A DNA stretch of 64,000 nucleotides from Paenibacillus antri (GTDB lineage: Bacteria > Bacillota > Bacilli > Paenibacillales > YIM-B00363): NCBI RefSeq assembly GCF_005765165.1, contig NZ_VCIW01000008.1, positions 183,514 through 247,513 on the forward strand, given 5' to 3'. Each line of letters starts with the position of its first letter. Position 1 is the first letter of the stretch. Positions 36,705 through 44,560 of this stretch are shown one piece after another. The translations under genes were made by a program, and so were the position numbers. The notes under the pieces were generated by a model that was not told the DNA's origin, did not search any database, and was given only the letters and a program-made list of their open reading frames with translations.

Positions 36705-37580
36705 ATGCTTCAATCGAACGATCTCAAAGGTATTTTCGTCCCGGTGGTTACCCCGTTCACCCAGGACGGCGAGCTGGACCTGCCTTCTTTCGAGCGCTAT
36801 CTCGGTCAATTGTTACGTCATCCGATACAAGGGATTGTGATCAACGGAACGACCGGCGAAGCGCCGACGGTAGAATGGGCGGAGGTCGAAGCGTTGTTCG
36901 AGGTTGCGCGGACGGTCATTCGGAGGCTTGGAGTACGTACGCCCATCATCGTCGGGACCGGCACCAACGACACAAGAACAACCGTAAGAAGGACGGCGGC
37001 GGCCGGCGAGTGGGGCGCCGATGCGGTTCTGGTCGTTACCCCATATTACAGCCGCCCGTCCGAAGAGGGAACGTTCCGACACTTTCAGGCCGTTGTCGAG
37101 ACCGGAACGCCCCTTGTGGCATATGAGGTGCCGGAGAGGACGGGGATTCGGTTGTCGGCCGAGACGATGGAGCGGATCCTTACACTGGATGGGGTCATTG
37201 GCCTCAAAGACGCTACAGGAGGCATCGACTTGCTGCATGCATTGGCAGGTCGAACGGAGAAGCCGATGATGGCCGGCTCCGACGATACCTTCGCACGGAT
37301 GCTCCGCCGCGGCGCAAGCGGAGGCATATTAGCGTCGGCACAATTCCGAACGGAAGCCTTTCTGGAAGTCAATCGGCTGGCGGCGAACGGGTTGTTCGAC
37401 GAGGCGGAGGCAGCCTTCAGCAAGCTGCTCCCGCTTACCCGTCTGCTCTTCCGGGAGACGAATCCCTCCCCGATCAAGTGGATGCTCGCGCAATCCGGCA
37501 TTCTCGCCTCCGACGAGGTACGCCTACCGCTTACCCCGATTACCCGGTCATTGCAAGAGGAACTGTCGGCGTTCCTGTGA
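36705..37580 (+). CDS. dapA: 4-hydroxy-tetrahydrodipicolinate synthase family protein
   Basis: This lyase is of the DHDPS/N-acetylneuraminate lyase family and has 291 residues. The Schiff-base Lys168 lies in VIGLKDATGG, and Tyr140 in VAYEVPERTGIRL is the proton relay; Thr49-Thr50 of NGTTGEAPT bind the keto acid. DHDPS condenses pyruvate with aspartate semialdehyde for lysine and dipicolinate. Because it is divergent from a LysR regulator instead of lying in the dap operon, it may be a paralog for another 2-keto-acid aldol reaction. A ribosome site GGCGGAG precedes ATG 36705. Confidence 0.85.
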   Translation: MLQSNDLKGIFVPVVTPFTQDGELDLPSFERYLGQLLRHPIQGIVINGTTGEAPTVEWAEVEALFEVARTVIRRLGVRTPIIVGTGTNDTRTTVRRTAAAGEWGADAVLVVTPYYSRPSEEGTFRHFQAVVETGTPLVAYEVPERTGIRLSAETMERILTLDGVIGLKDATGGIDLLHALAGRTEKPMMAGSDDTFARMLRRGASGGILASAQFRTEAFLEVNRLAANGLFDEAEAAFSKLLPLTRLLFRETNPSPIKWMLAQSGILASDEVRLPLTPITRSLQEELSAFL

Positions 37581-37589
37581 TTTGACGGA

Positions 37590-39845
37590 TTACGCCAAGT
37601 ATCGTCCCGTGATCGACTGCTCCGCATGGATGATCTGCGAAGGCGTGCCCTCGAATACTACCCGGCCGCCCTTGCTGCCTCCGTCCGGCCCCATATCGAT
37701 AATCCAATCCGCTTGGCTGATTACCTCGAGATTGTGCTCGATGACGATTACCGTATTGCCGGCATCCACAAGACGGTCGATGATCCCCATGAGGTGACCG
37801 ATATCCGACATATGGAGGCCGGTCGTCGGCTCGTCCATCACGTAGACGCTGCCCTTCTTATGCAATTCGCTTGCCAGCTTGATGCGTTGGCATTCCCCGC
37901 CCGAGAGCGTGCTGAGCGGCTGCCCGAGCGTAATATAGTTCAATCCCACATCGCTCATCGACTGGAGCTTGCGCACAACCTCTTTCAGCTGAAAGAAATC
38001 CAGTGCCTGCTCCACCGTCATCTCCAACACTTCTGCAATGGATTTGCCGTTAAGCTTGTACTCGAGCACCTCTTCTTTAAACCGTCTGCCTCCGCATACC
38101 TCGCAAGGCAGCTTCACGCTGTCGAGATAGGCAAGGTCCGCATACACGACACCCAGCCCTTGGCAGTTCTCGCATGCCCCCTTGGAGTTGAAGCTGAACA
38201 AGCCTTGGTTGACCTTGTTCGCGGAAGCGAACGCCTTGCGCACATCGTCCATAATGCCCGTGTAGGTCGCGGGATTCGAGCGTGTCGACACGCCGACCGC
38301 CGACTGGTCGATGACGATCGCATCCGGATGCTGGCCGAGGAATACGTCATTAATCAGCGTACTCTTGCCCGAGCCGGCGACGCCCGTAACGACGGTCAGC
38401 ACTCCGGCGGGGATGTCTACGCTCACGTTTCGCAAGTTGTGCAGCGTGGCACCCCGGATGGACAGCTTGCCGGACGGCTCCCTGCAATCGCGCTTCAACT
38501 GGAGCGGCCGATTCATATGGGTGCCTGTTAACGTACCAGCCTCCAGCAAGCCTTGGAAACTTCCTTCGTACACGATAGTACCGCCGCGGCTGCCGGCTTG
38601 AGGCCCGACGTCGACGATATGATCCGCCACCTTAATCACATCGGGGTCATGCTCGACGACGATCACGGTATTGCCCTTATCGCGCAGCTTCTGAAGCAAC
38701 CCGTTTAACCGATGCACGTCGCGGGGGTGCAAGCCGACGCTGGGCTCATCGAAAATGTAAGTGACATCCACCAGACTTCCGCTCAAGTGCTTCACCATCT
38801 TGACGCGCTGCGACTCGCCGCCGGACAATGTATCCGTCTCGCGGTCCAACGTCAAATAGTCCAGTCCGATATCCACCAGATGCTGCAACCGCTCCGTCAG
38901 CGACTTGACGACTGGAGCGGCGGCAGGATCGTCAATCTCCCGAATGACGCGGATAAGCTGTCCGACCTCCATGGAGGACATATCGGCGATGCTCAGTCCA
39001 TTGATCTTGCAGCTGAGCGCAGCTTGACTGAGTCTCGCGCCGCGGCAGCCGGTGCAGGGGCCTTCGGAGATGTATGGCGCAACAGCTCGCTGCGTGCGCT
39101 CGGACATCGTCTTTATATCCCGTTTGATGTATTTATTGGTGAATTTCTCGATCACGCCTTCTACGGTGATATTCATTTCTTTCCCGCCGAACAGCACCTT
39201 CACTTTCTTCGCCTTGCCGTAGAGCAGCTGCTCAAGCTCCTCCTCGGAGTAATCCTGAAGCTTCTTGTCGAGATCGAAGGAACCGGACTCCACGATCATG
39301 TTCCATTCCCAGCCGTTCTTCGCATAATCCGGCAATAGGAGCGCACCTTCGTTCAACGACTTCGACATGTCGATTGCCTTGCTCATGTCGACGCGCAGAC
39401 TGCGGCCGATGCCGTTGCAATCGGGACACATGCCTTGCGGATCGTTAAACGAGAACATATTCGCTTGTCCGACGTACGGCTGGCCGAATCTGGAATAGAG
39501 GAGACGGAGAATGGGAGAAATGTCGGTAATCGTGCCCATCGTGGAATGGGAACCTCCGCCCAGCCGCTTCTGATCCACAACGACGGCCATGCTAAGATTT
39601 TCGATTCTATCCGCATCCGGCTGCGGGAACCGCGGCAGAAAGTTCCGGACGAACGTGCTGAAGTTTTCGTTCAGCAGACGCTGAGATTCGGTAGCGATCG
39701 TATCGAACACGATCGACGACTTGCCGGATCCGGATACCCCAGTGAAGATCGTGATCTTCCGCTTGGGAATGCGCAAGGATACGTTCTTCAGATTGTTTTC
39801 CCTCGCGCCCGAGATGACGATATACTCTTGATTCGATTCGCTCAT
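37590..39845 (-). CDS. short UvrA-like double ABC ATPase
   Basis: This is a 751-residue protein with two ABC ATPase halves: Walker A TGVSGSGKSS and signature TLSGGESQRVKM in the first, TGVAGSGKSTL and TLSGGECQRIKL in the second, with DEPSVGLHP and DEPTTGLHM. UvrA proper is about 950 residues; the UvrB-contact and insertion regions are largely absent. Two zinc-like Cys motifs remain (CPDCNGIG, CENCQGLG...CEVCGGRRF). Such short UvrA-like proteins (UvrA2/DrrC type) give tolerance to intercalating antibiotics or DNA damage. It is convergent with the dapA-like gene. Confidence 0.9.
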   Translation of the reverse strand: MSESNQEYIVISGARENNLKNVSLRIPKRKITIFTGVSGSGKSSIVFDTIATESQRLLNENFSTFVRNFLPRFPQPDADRIENLSMAVVVDQKRLGGGSHSTMGTITDISPILRLLYSRFGQPYVGQANMFSFNDPQGMCPDCNGIGRSLRVDMSKAIDMSKSLNEGALLLPDYAKNGWEWNMIVESGSFDLDKKLQDYSEEELEQLLYGKAKKVKVLFGGKEMNITVEGVIEKFTNKYIKRDIKTMSERTQRAVAPYISEGPCTGCRGARLSQAALSCKINGLSIADMSSMEVGQLIRVIREIDDPAAAPVVKSLTERLQHLVDIGLDYLTLDRETDTLSGGESQRVKMVKHLSGSLVDVTYIFDEPSVGLHPRDVHRLNGLLQKLRDKGNTVIVVEHDPDVIKVADHIVDVGPQAGSRGGTIVYEGSFQGLLEAGTLTGTHMNRPLQLKRDCREPSGKLSIRGATLHNLRNVSVDIPAGVLTVVTGVAGSGKSTLINDVFLGQHPDAIVIDQSAVGVSTRSNPATYTGIMDDVRKAFASANKVNQGLFSFNSKGACENCQGLGVVYADLAYLDSVKLPCEVCGGRRFKEEVLEYKLNGKSIAEVLEMTVEQALDFFQLKEVVRKLQSMSDVGLNYITLGQPLSTLSGGECQRIKLASELHKKGSVYVMDEPTTGLHMSDIGHLMGIIDRLVDAGNTVIVIEHNLEVISQADWIIDMGPDGGSKGGRVVFEGTPSQIIHAEQSITGRYLA

Positions 39846-39875
39846 GCCTAATTTCCCTCCGATAACGCTTGATTT

Positions 39876-40247
39876 CTATTTCCGCCAAAAGGTAGAACAG
39901 TCGGCCTTGTCCAATATATTAAACTCGATCATGTTCTCAAGTAATGAGAAATCGACCGGACGGTCCCACGGGATCCGTACCAGCTCCTTGCTGTGATCGT
40001 AGCCGGCCTGCACAATGTCATCCGTGAAACGGACAATCCCCGCCCTTTCAGGGGCAACGGCCAAATGTTGTTTGGCTACGCTAAAGCCAATAATAAATGT
40101 GCCGTGATCGGTATACATCGGCTGATTCCACGCAACTTTAGGCAATAAATTCGGAAATCTCTTCCTCACCCAACCCAAAACCTCTTCCGTTCGCGCCCGA
40201 TGCTGCGGGTTAGGCATACGCTCTAAAAATTCTCCAAAAACTTCCAA
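39876..40247 (-). CDS. DUF1801/YdhG-type iron-chaperone-like protein
   Basis: The protein has 123 residues starting at TTG 40247, five bases after AGGAGGAG. It has the DUF1801 fold signature VLGWVRKRFPNLLPKVAWNQ and FIIGFSVAKQHLAVAP. B. subtilis YdhG of this family acts as a frataxin-like iron chaperone. It sits 30 bases upstream of the UvrA-like gene on the same strand and may be cotranscribed. Confidence 0.8.
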   Translation of the reverse strand: MEVFGEFLERMPNPQHRARTEEVLGWVRKRFPNLLPKVAWNQPMYTDHGTFIIGFSVAKQHLAVAPERAGIVRFTDDIVQAGYDHSKELVRIPWDRPVDFSLLENMIEFNILDKADCSTFWRK

Positions 40248-40349
40248 TCCGTCTCCTCCTAGAATAAAATTATTTCATTCATAGAAGCTCCTTAAACCCT
40301 TTCGTTGATTATACTAGATTTCGTTCACGATTTGTTCAGGGGGGGGGGC

Positions 40350-40406
40350 ATGCAACGAGAGTGGAAAGTCGGGGAACTTGCGAAATTATGTAACGAGGAT
40401 CCGTAA
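40350..40406 (+). pseudogene. N-terminal stub of a MerR-family regulator
   Basis: The frame at 40350 reads MQREWKVGELAKLCNEDP and then stops. MQREWKVGELAKL is the typical start of MerR regulators, where it would run on into the recognition helix. A run of ten G lies just before the ATG and a perfect palindrome starts five bases before the stop codon. No further MerR sequence is seen downstream. Confidence 0.5.
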
Positions 40407-40433
40407 AACCTGGCAAAACGCCAGGTTTTACGG
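40401..40433. repeat. perfect 14-bp inverted repeat
   Basis: CCGTAAAACCTGGC and GCCAGGTTTTACGG flank a 5-base loop (AAAAC). It ends the MerR stub. No T tract follows on either strand, so it is not an ordinary terminator; it may be a small palindromic insertion. Confidence 0.7.
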
Positions 40434-40468
40434 CCCAAGCACGCGTCCGTCTTACATGTTACGCTTCA

Positions 40469-40660
40469 TCAACTAGGATCCTCATCCAAATGAACGGCAG
40501 AATCAAACACATTGGCTTGCGGAACGTTCGTTAGATCGAATTTTCGTTTGACCTGATCGCCGATATTCTCATACCACGCGTCAAAAGAATCATCGAGTTG
40601 CTTCTCCCGATTCCGGTCCTCGTTCACATTCGAATCCACTTCGAAATCAGCCATCTGCAT
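40469..40660 (-). CDS. small acidic protein of unknown function (63 residues)
   Basis: The protein starts at ATG 40660, six bases after GAGGGGG. It is strongly acidic (MQMADFEVDSNVNEDRNREK, DSFDAWYENIGDQV) and ends VFDSAVHLDEDPS. No family is recognised. It has no clear operon partner; the VOC gene upstream on the same strand ends 86 bases away. Confidence 0.5.
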   Translation of the reverse strand: MQMADFEVDSNVNEDRNREKQLDDSFDAWYENIGDQVKRKFDLTNVPQANVFDSAVHLDEDPS

Positions 40661-40745
40661 TTTCAACCCCCTCGCGTGGAATTGAAATAAAATTCCCTGA
40701 AAATCCATTTTTATGCATGGAAAATGCAGTTGTTACCCTCATCGG

Positions 40746-41129
40746 TTACTTCTGTATCATCTGAATAAGGTTACCGCATGTATCGTCGAAGACGGCTATT
40801 GCGAGTTCGCCCATTTTGGTCGGCTTCATAGTAAACTTTACGCCGTTATCCAATAATCGTTCGTACTCTTTATGAATATCTGCAACGCCGAACATGGTTG
40901 CCGGGATGCCTTCGGCAAATATCTTCTTTTGATACTCTTTGGCGGCAGGATGGTTATTCGGTTCGAGCAAAAGCTCGGTTCCGTCTTGCTCATCGGGAGA
41001 AACAAGCGTTATCCACCTGAATTCTCCGACGGGAACGTCATGTTTTTTTACAAAGCCCAGCGTTTCTGTATAAAACTCCAATGCCTTGTCTTGATCTTGA
41101 ACGAATATACTCGTAACAATGATTTTCAT
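40746..41129 (-). CDS. VOC-family (glyoxalase/dioxygenase fold) protein
   Basis: The protein has 127 residues and the paired beta-alpha-beta units of the vicinal oxygen chelate fold: IFVQDQDKALEFYTETLGF, and FGVADIHKEYERLLDNGVKF. The last strand has FDDTCGNLIQMIQK. It may bind or modify a small toxic compound. It follows the HTH regulator at 41133-41411 by 3 bases and shares its promoter. Confidence 0.85.
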   Translation of the reverse strand: MKIIVTSIFVQDQDKALEFYTETLGFVKKHDVPVGEFRWITLVSPDEQDGTELLLEPNNHPAAKEYQKKIFAEGIPATMFGVADIHKEYERLLDNGVKFTMKPTKMGELAIAVFDDTCGNLIQMIQK

Positions 41130-41132
41130 CGG

Positions 41133-41411
41133 TTACTCAATCCATCCTTTCAGCAAATTTTTAAGCGGTTCGTTGTTGAATATAATCACTCGATATTTCC
41201 CTTTCTTTTCCGATTTTACGAGTCCTGCATCTTCCAATGCGGAAAGATGTTTAGCTATCGCTTGCCGCGAAATGGAAAGGTCGTGCTTCATAATGAGACG
41301 TACCGAAAGTTCATACAACGTCATCTCATTGCGTTCGGATAGTTCGTCTAACATGAGCCGCCGAGTCGAGTCGCCAAGTGCTTTGAATATAGCGTCATTG
41401 TCCCAATTCAT
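41133..41411 (-). CDS. ArsR-type winged-helix repressor, probably leaderless
   Basis: The protein has 92 residues starting at ATG 41411. MNWDNDAIFKALGDSTRRLM opens the winged helix and the recognition helix is ISRQAIAKHLSALEDAG; there are no metal-binding cysteines. No ribosome site precedes the ATG; the predicted promoter (-35 TTGACA, -10 TATACT) places transcription start at or within two bases of the ATG. It is cotranscribed with the VOC gene and is probably autorepressed through the GCAACC/GGTTGC palindromes in its promoter. Confidence 0.85.
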   Translation of the reverse strand: MNWDNDAIFKALGDSTRRLMLDELSERNEMTLYELSVRLIMKHDLSISRQAIAKHLSALEDAGLVKSEKKGKYRVIIFNNEPLKNLLKGWIE

Positions 41412-41417
41412 ACATCG

Positions 41418-41488
41418 AGTATAAGCAACCGCACGGTTGCTTGTCAAGAATAAGCAACCATATAGTTGCGTGGTTGCATCATGCAACC
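41418..41488 (-). promoter_or_regulatory. promoter with three GCAAC/GTTGC palindromes
   Basis: On the minus strand the -35 is TTGACA (41447-41442) and the -10 TATACT (41423-41418), with an 18-base spacer that is itself a palindrome, AGCAACC-GTGC-GGTTGCT (41424-41441). Two more lie upstream: GCAAC-TATATG-GTTGC (41454-41469) and GGTTGCA-TGA-TGCAACC (41472-41488). A repressor bound to the spacer would block RNA polymerase. Confidence 0.75.
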
Positions 41489-41502
41489 TTATTTGAGAAT
41501 AC

Positions 41503-41533
41503 AAAAGGCAGCTAAGGTTATCCCAAAGCTGCC
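41503..41533 (-). terminator. intrinsic terminator after the YdeI-family gene
   Basis: On the minus strand GGCAGCT pairs with AGCTGCC around TTGGGATAACCTT and is followed by TTTTG. It lies just past the stop at 41540. Confidence 0.7.
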
Positions 41534-41539
41534 CCTGTT

Positions 41540-42136
41540 CTAATCGTCTAATCCCTTTCCGTCGAGGATATGCGCGATATACTTTTCAACCCTTGCCTCT
41601 CGAGTTTTGGATTGCTTGGGCGTAGAAAAATGCAGAATGTATGCTCTTTGCCGTCCCGGCGTCAATGCTTCGAAAGCCGTTTTTAAGTCGGGGATTTCAA
41701 CGAATTTATTCGCTAATTCTTCAGGTATGGTGTAATCCGTATTCTTTTTGTAGTTCACTTGCAAGCCGGCTTTCTCAACTTCAATGGCTTCATCAATATA
41801 TGTTTTCAAGATAAGTTGCTTTTCATCGATTTCTTGTACATTCGTGAACCGAATCTGGCGGGCCGCCTGAACATTCTCCGTTTGTTGGATGAGAAGCCCA
41901 TGGGGATCTTTCAACAACGCGCCTTTGTGGAACAAAAGCGCGCAGTAATCCTTAAAGCCATGAATCAAAACGATGTTTTTACCGTCAAACGTATAACAAG
42001 GATGCATCCACTTAAAGTCCTCGGTCAGCCCGCAGTCAAGAACGATCTCCCTCAACAGCTCGAATTCTTCTTTCCACTTCTGAAGCTTGTTAAAATAGGG
42101 ATCAATCTTCGGATTTCTTTCACCTTTTACCATCAT
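41540..42136 (-). CDS. YdeI/OmdA-family protein
   Basis: The protein has 198 residues starting at ATG 42136, after AAGGAGGTACC. The N-terminal DUF1801-like part reads LTEDFKWMHPCYTFDGKNIV and the C-terminal OmdA-like part has ELANKFVEIPDLKTAFEALT and the Arg-rich TPGRQRAYILHF. B. subtilis YdeI belongs here. Function is not settled; the context of small regulators and SRPBCC proteins suggests a stress role. It follows the SRPBCC gene by 36 bases. Confidence 0.85.
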   Translation of the reverse strand: MMVKGERNPKIDPYFNKLQKWKEEFELLREIVLDCGLTEDFKWMHPCYTFDGKNIVLIHGFKDYCALLFHKGALLKDPHGLLIQQTENVQAARQIRFTNVQEIDEKQLILKTYIDEAIEVEKAGLQVNYKKNTDYTIPEELANKFVEIPDLKTAFEALTPGRQRAYILHFSTPKQSKTREARVEKYIAHILDGKGLDD

Positions 42137-42171
42137 GGTACCTCCTTCTGCTTTTGTCCGATACATCGAGA

Positions 42172-42588
42172 CTAGGCAAATACTTTTTCAAGATCGCCGC
42201 ACCATTTACTCCAGCCGTATTTCGCTCCATTGAGCGCTTGAGCATTAGAAATTCCGGTTTGTTCGAGATGAAGGTTAACCTTTCCGTCCCCTAGGTCCTG
42301 CAACGTCCAGGTGATCGTGTGCTTCTCGCCGCTCGCCCAAGTATAGGACAACCGGTGCGGTTCCTCCACAATCAAGACTTCGCCCTCAATAATTCCGTTC
42401 CAATATTCGGTCGGTTGCGTGCGAAATTGAAAATGGTGTCCCACGACGGGCTTAAAATTATTTTCCATCGGCTGACCGGTTTGGATGTTGGCCACCCACT
42501 TGGCAAGCTTGCTCGAATCGGTTAAGGCGGACCAGAGCTTCTCGATCGTTGTCGTGTACTGAAAATCCAGGGATAATGTTAAATTCAT
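42172..42588 (-). CDS. SRPBCC/AHSA1-type protein
   Basis: The protein has 138 residues with the START-like fold of activator-of-Hsp90 relatives: TTTIEKLWSALTDSSKLAKW at the start and the C-terminal helix NGAKYGWSKWCGDLEKVFA. It probably binds a hydrophobic ligand. Its ATG overlaps the TGA of the ArsR-type gene (42585-42588), a pairing very common in Bacillota. Confidence 0.88.
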   Translation of the reverse strand: MNLTLSLDFQYTTTIEKLWSALTDSSKLAKWVANIQTGQPMENNFKPVVGHHFQFRTQPTEYWNGIIEGEVLIVEEPHRLSYTWASGEKHTITWTLQDLGDGKVNLHLEQTGISNAQALNGAKYGWSKWCGDLEKVFA

Positions 42589-42914
42589 TCTTCTTCCTCC
42601 TCTAATAGTTGGCCCAAGCGCAACATATTCTTACTCCAGAACTTGCTGTAGAAAGCCACCCAATCTTGAATTTCTCTGAGCGGAGAGGCGTTCAGCCTAA
42701 ATCGCGTTTCTCTGCCGACTTTCCGGTCAAGTACTAAGCCGGCCTCTTTAAGAATTGTCAAATGCTTGGATACCGCTGTACGCCCCATCGGAAACTGTAC
42801 CGTTAATTCATGGAGCGGTATCTCCGCTTTCTCCGACAATAGTTGAATCAGTCGGCGCCTGGTCGGATCTGCAATCGCGTCAAACACATCTCGAATCTGT
42901 TTGTTCTCGCTCAC
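42585..42914 (-). CDS. ArsR-type winged-helix repressor
   Basis: The protein has 109 residues: VFDAIADPTRRRLIQLLSEK, then the recognition helix GRTAVSKHLTILKEAGLV and wing VGRETRFRLN. No cysteine metal site is present. It is the first intact gene after the doxX remnant and is translationally coupled to the SRPBCC gene. It is the likely binder of the GACACC palindromes at 43302-43344. Confidence 0.9.
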   Translation of the reverse strand: MSENKQIRDVFDAIADPTRRRLIQLLSEKAEIPLHELTVQFPMGRTAVSKHLTILKEAGLVLDRKVGRETRFRLNASPLREIQDWVAFYSKFWSKNMLRLGQLLEEEEE

Positions 42915-42969
42915 AACTCCCCCTTCTCTATAGTACTTAATGAAGTAAGCGGCTCTTCGGACGCAGCGC

Positions 42970-43241
42970 CTACGAGGCGATATTGAGTGCAGTATAGGAA
43001 AGCGGAAGGATCATATAAAATCCGTACTCGCCATAATCGTTCGCAAGCGCATGGGATGCAGCCGCGCCCGTCATTAAAAAGAAGATACCGGCGTTTACCC
43101 ACTCTTTCGGCCGCGGAAAACCCGGTACGACGAGAGCGATAGCTCCAACGACTTTCCAACTCCCGAGAATGGTCAAGACGTATAATGGGTAACCCAGATT
43201 CGTCACTAACTCAAGGTTTCCGCACCGATCGCCTTATTCAT
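42970..43241 (-). pseudogene. doxX-family gene with an internal deletion
   Basis: A good ribosome site and start remain (AAGGAGGAAACA then ATG 43241, reading MNKAIGAETLS and stop). The frame then changes and the C-terminal two thirds of a DoxX-type membrane protein follows: ELVTNLGYPLYVLTILGSWK, LVVPGFPRPKEWVNAGIFF, ASHALANDYGEYG. About 30 N-terminal codons are missing and the frame is lost, so the gene is dead unless the ORF from 43206 is translated alone. Confidence 0.7.
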
Positions 43242-43301
43242 TGTTTCCTCCTTCTCATAATGGTTTCAAGTGAAACTTTCCTAATAACTTCATTTTAATT
43301 G

Positions 43302-43351
43302 GACACCATTCGGTGGTTTGGACTATAGGACACCGTTTGGTGTCTTGTCAA
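43302..43351 (-). promoter_or_regulatory. promoter of the doxX-arsR-SRPBCC operon with operator in the spacer
   Basis: On the minus strand the -35 is TTGACA (43351-43346) and the -10 TATAGT (43327-43322), separated by an 18-base spacer containing the perfect palindrome GACACC-AAAC-GGTGTC (43329-43344). A second, weaker copy (CACC-GAAT-GGTG, 43304-43315) lies at the expected transcription start. The layout is that of an autorepressed operon. Confidence 0.75.
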
Positions 43352-43435
43352 CACTTCCGCCCATTAATTGGTTAGGAATTGAATAATCGCGAGCGTAATA
43401 ATCCATATTATAGGAAAAATGAACGGGTGGTTTTA

Positions 43436-44077
43436 ATGGAGGATAAGGGGAAAACACAAGATCTAATTATCGGGCTAAGGGAACAATTCGCAGAGACGGC
43501 CCACTCCTATTGGGGTCACCATTCCGACCCGACCTCATGGCAATTTTGGTTTGTTGCTTCGAGTCTTTTACTCCCGCTCATCATCCTTTTCTTCGCGGTA
43601 GATCGAAGGAAAATCTTTGAGTTATTCTTTTTCGGATATTCGGTACACATGCTTTGGACTTACACCGATATTGCGTTAGAGAATTGGGCTTACTTTCTTC
43701 ATCACCATTTCATCTTCCCGTTCCTGCCTATGGGTTTTAACGTTTCCGCCTCCTTAATCCCGGTCACGTTTATCCTTTTGTATCAATACTGCATCAACCG
43801 CAACAAAAATTTTCTATTGCTTTCGATCGCGTTGTGCGCCGCATTCGCTTTTGGATTTGCTCCACTGGAGAAGGCCATCGGCATATTGGAATTACGTAAA
43901 GGGATGAATTACTTTCATGTATTTCTAATCGACATTGCGGTTTCGTACACCGCTTATGGAATGACGAAGCTCGTTGTTGCTTTACATCGTTCCCGCAAAG
44001 AGGAAGACAATGGCGGAGGGCGTAGTTCCGGTCGCGTGGACTTCCGGGAGCTATTCTCTAGAAGAGCTAGGACTTAG
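43436..44077 (+). CDS. CBO0543-like multispanning membrane protein
   Basis: The protein has 213 residues from ATG 43436 (GGGTGG five bases upstream). It has about six membrane segments (WFVASSLLLPLIILFF; FNVSASLIPVTFILLYQYCI) and is rich in Trp and His (YWGHHSDPTSWQFWF, YFLHHHFIFPF). Its layout resembles the CBO0543 family of Bacillota membrane proteins, whose function is not known; that match is from memory. It is divergent from the doxX-arsR operon and convergent with the ferredoxin gene. Confidence 0.7.
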   Translation: MEDKGKTQDLIIGLREQFAETAHSYWGHHSDPTSWQFWFVASSLLLPLIILFFAVDRRKIFELFFFGYSVHMLWTYTDIALENWAYFLHHHFIFPFLPMGFNVSASLIPVTFILLYQYCINRNKNFLLLSIALCAAFAFGFAPLEKAIGILELRKGMNYFHVFLIDIAVSYTAYGMTKLVVALHRSRKEEDNGGGRSSGRVDFRELFSRRART

Positions 44078-44106
44078 TTTGATGAGCTTATTAGCGACGG
44101 CGCATA

Positions 44107-44148
44107 GAAAAAAAAGATCGAACGAAAGGCGCTCCTTCGTTCGATCTT
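44107..44148. terminator. terminator of the ferredoxin gene
   Basis: On the minus strand GATCGAACGAAGG pairs with CCTTTCGTTCGATC and is followed by eight T. On the plus strand the same hairpin follows the membrane-protein gene, without a long T tract. Confidence 0.85.
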
Positions 44149-44162
44149 GTCGGTTCCCTTCC

Positions 44163-44489
44163 CTACGCCTGCGGCCGTTGTCCCGGGTCCATTCCGGTTT
44201 CCGACACCGTCATCAGAGGTTTCACGGCGACGTCGGCAACGACGCGAACTTGGCACGACAGCCGAATATGATCGTCCGTGATGCCCTTCGCATTCCGGAT
44301 GCCCGCTTCCGCCTCGCCGATCGGGCCCAAGTCGCCTTCCAGCACCTCCACGCGGCACGTCGTGCATCTCGCGTTGCCCCCGCACCGATGCAAAATGTCC
44401 ACCCCGTGATCCTCGAGGGCGAGCACCAGCTTCGTGCCTTCCTCCACCGCGAACGATCGGTCTCCTACTTTCAATATCGGCATCTTCAT
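44163..44489 (-). CDS. 2Fe-2S ferredoxin
   Basis: This is a 108-residue plant-type ferredoxin with the cluster ligands in RCGGNARCTTCRVEV and the fourth Cys in IRLSCQVRV. It transfers electrons in the cytoplasm. The sequence MKMPILKVGDRSFAVEEGTK at the start fits small bacterial members. It lies next to a flavin monooxygenase gene on the same strand (44561), 71 bases apart, and could serve as its partner, although the monooxygenase probably uses NADPH directly. Confidence 0.88.
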   Translation of the reverse strand: MKMPILKVGDRSFAVEEGTKLVLALEDHGVDILHRCGGNARCTTCRVEVLEGDLGPIGEAEAGIRNAKGITDDHIRLSCQVRVVADVAVKPLMTVSETGMDPGQRPQA

Positions 44490-44560
44490 AACCTCCTTAT
44501 CTTACCAGTATAACCTTAGTGATCGATATGCCAACCTTTTTCGTTCTTAAGTCTATGTTT

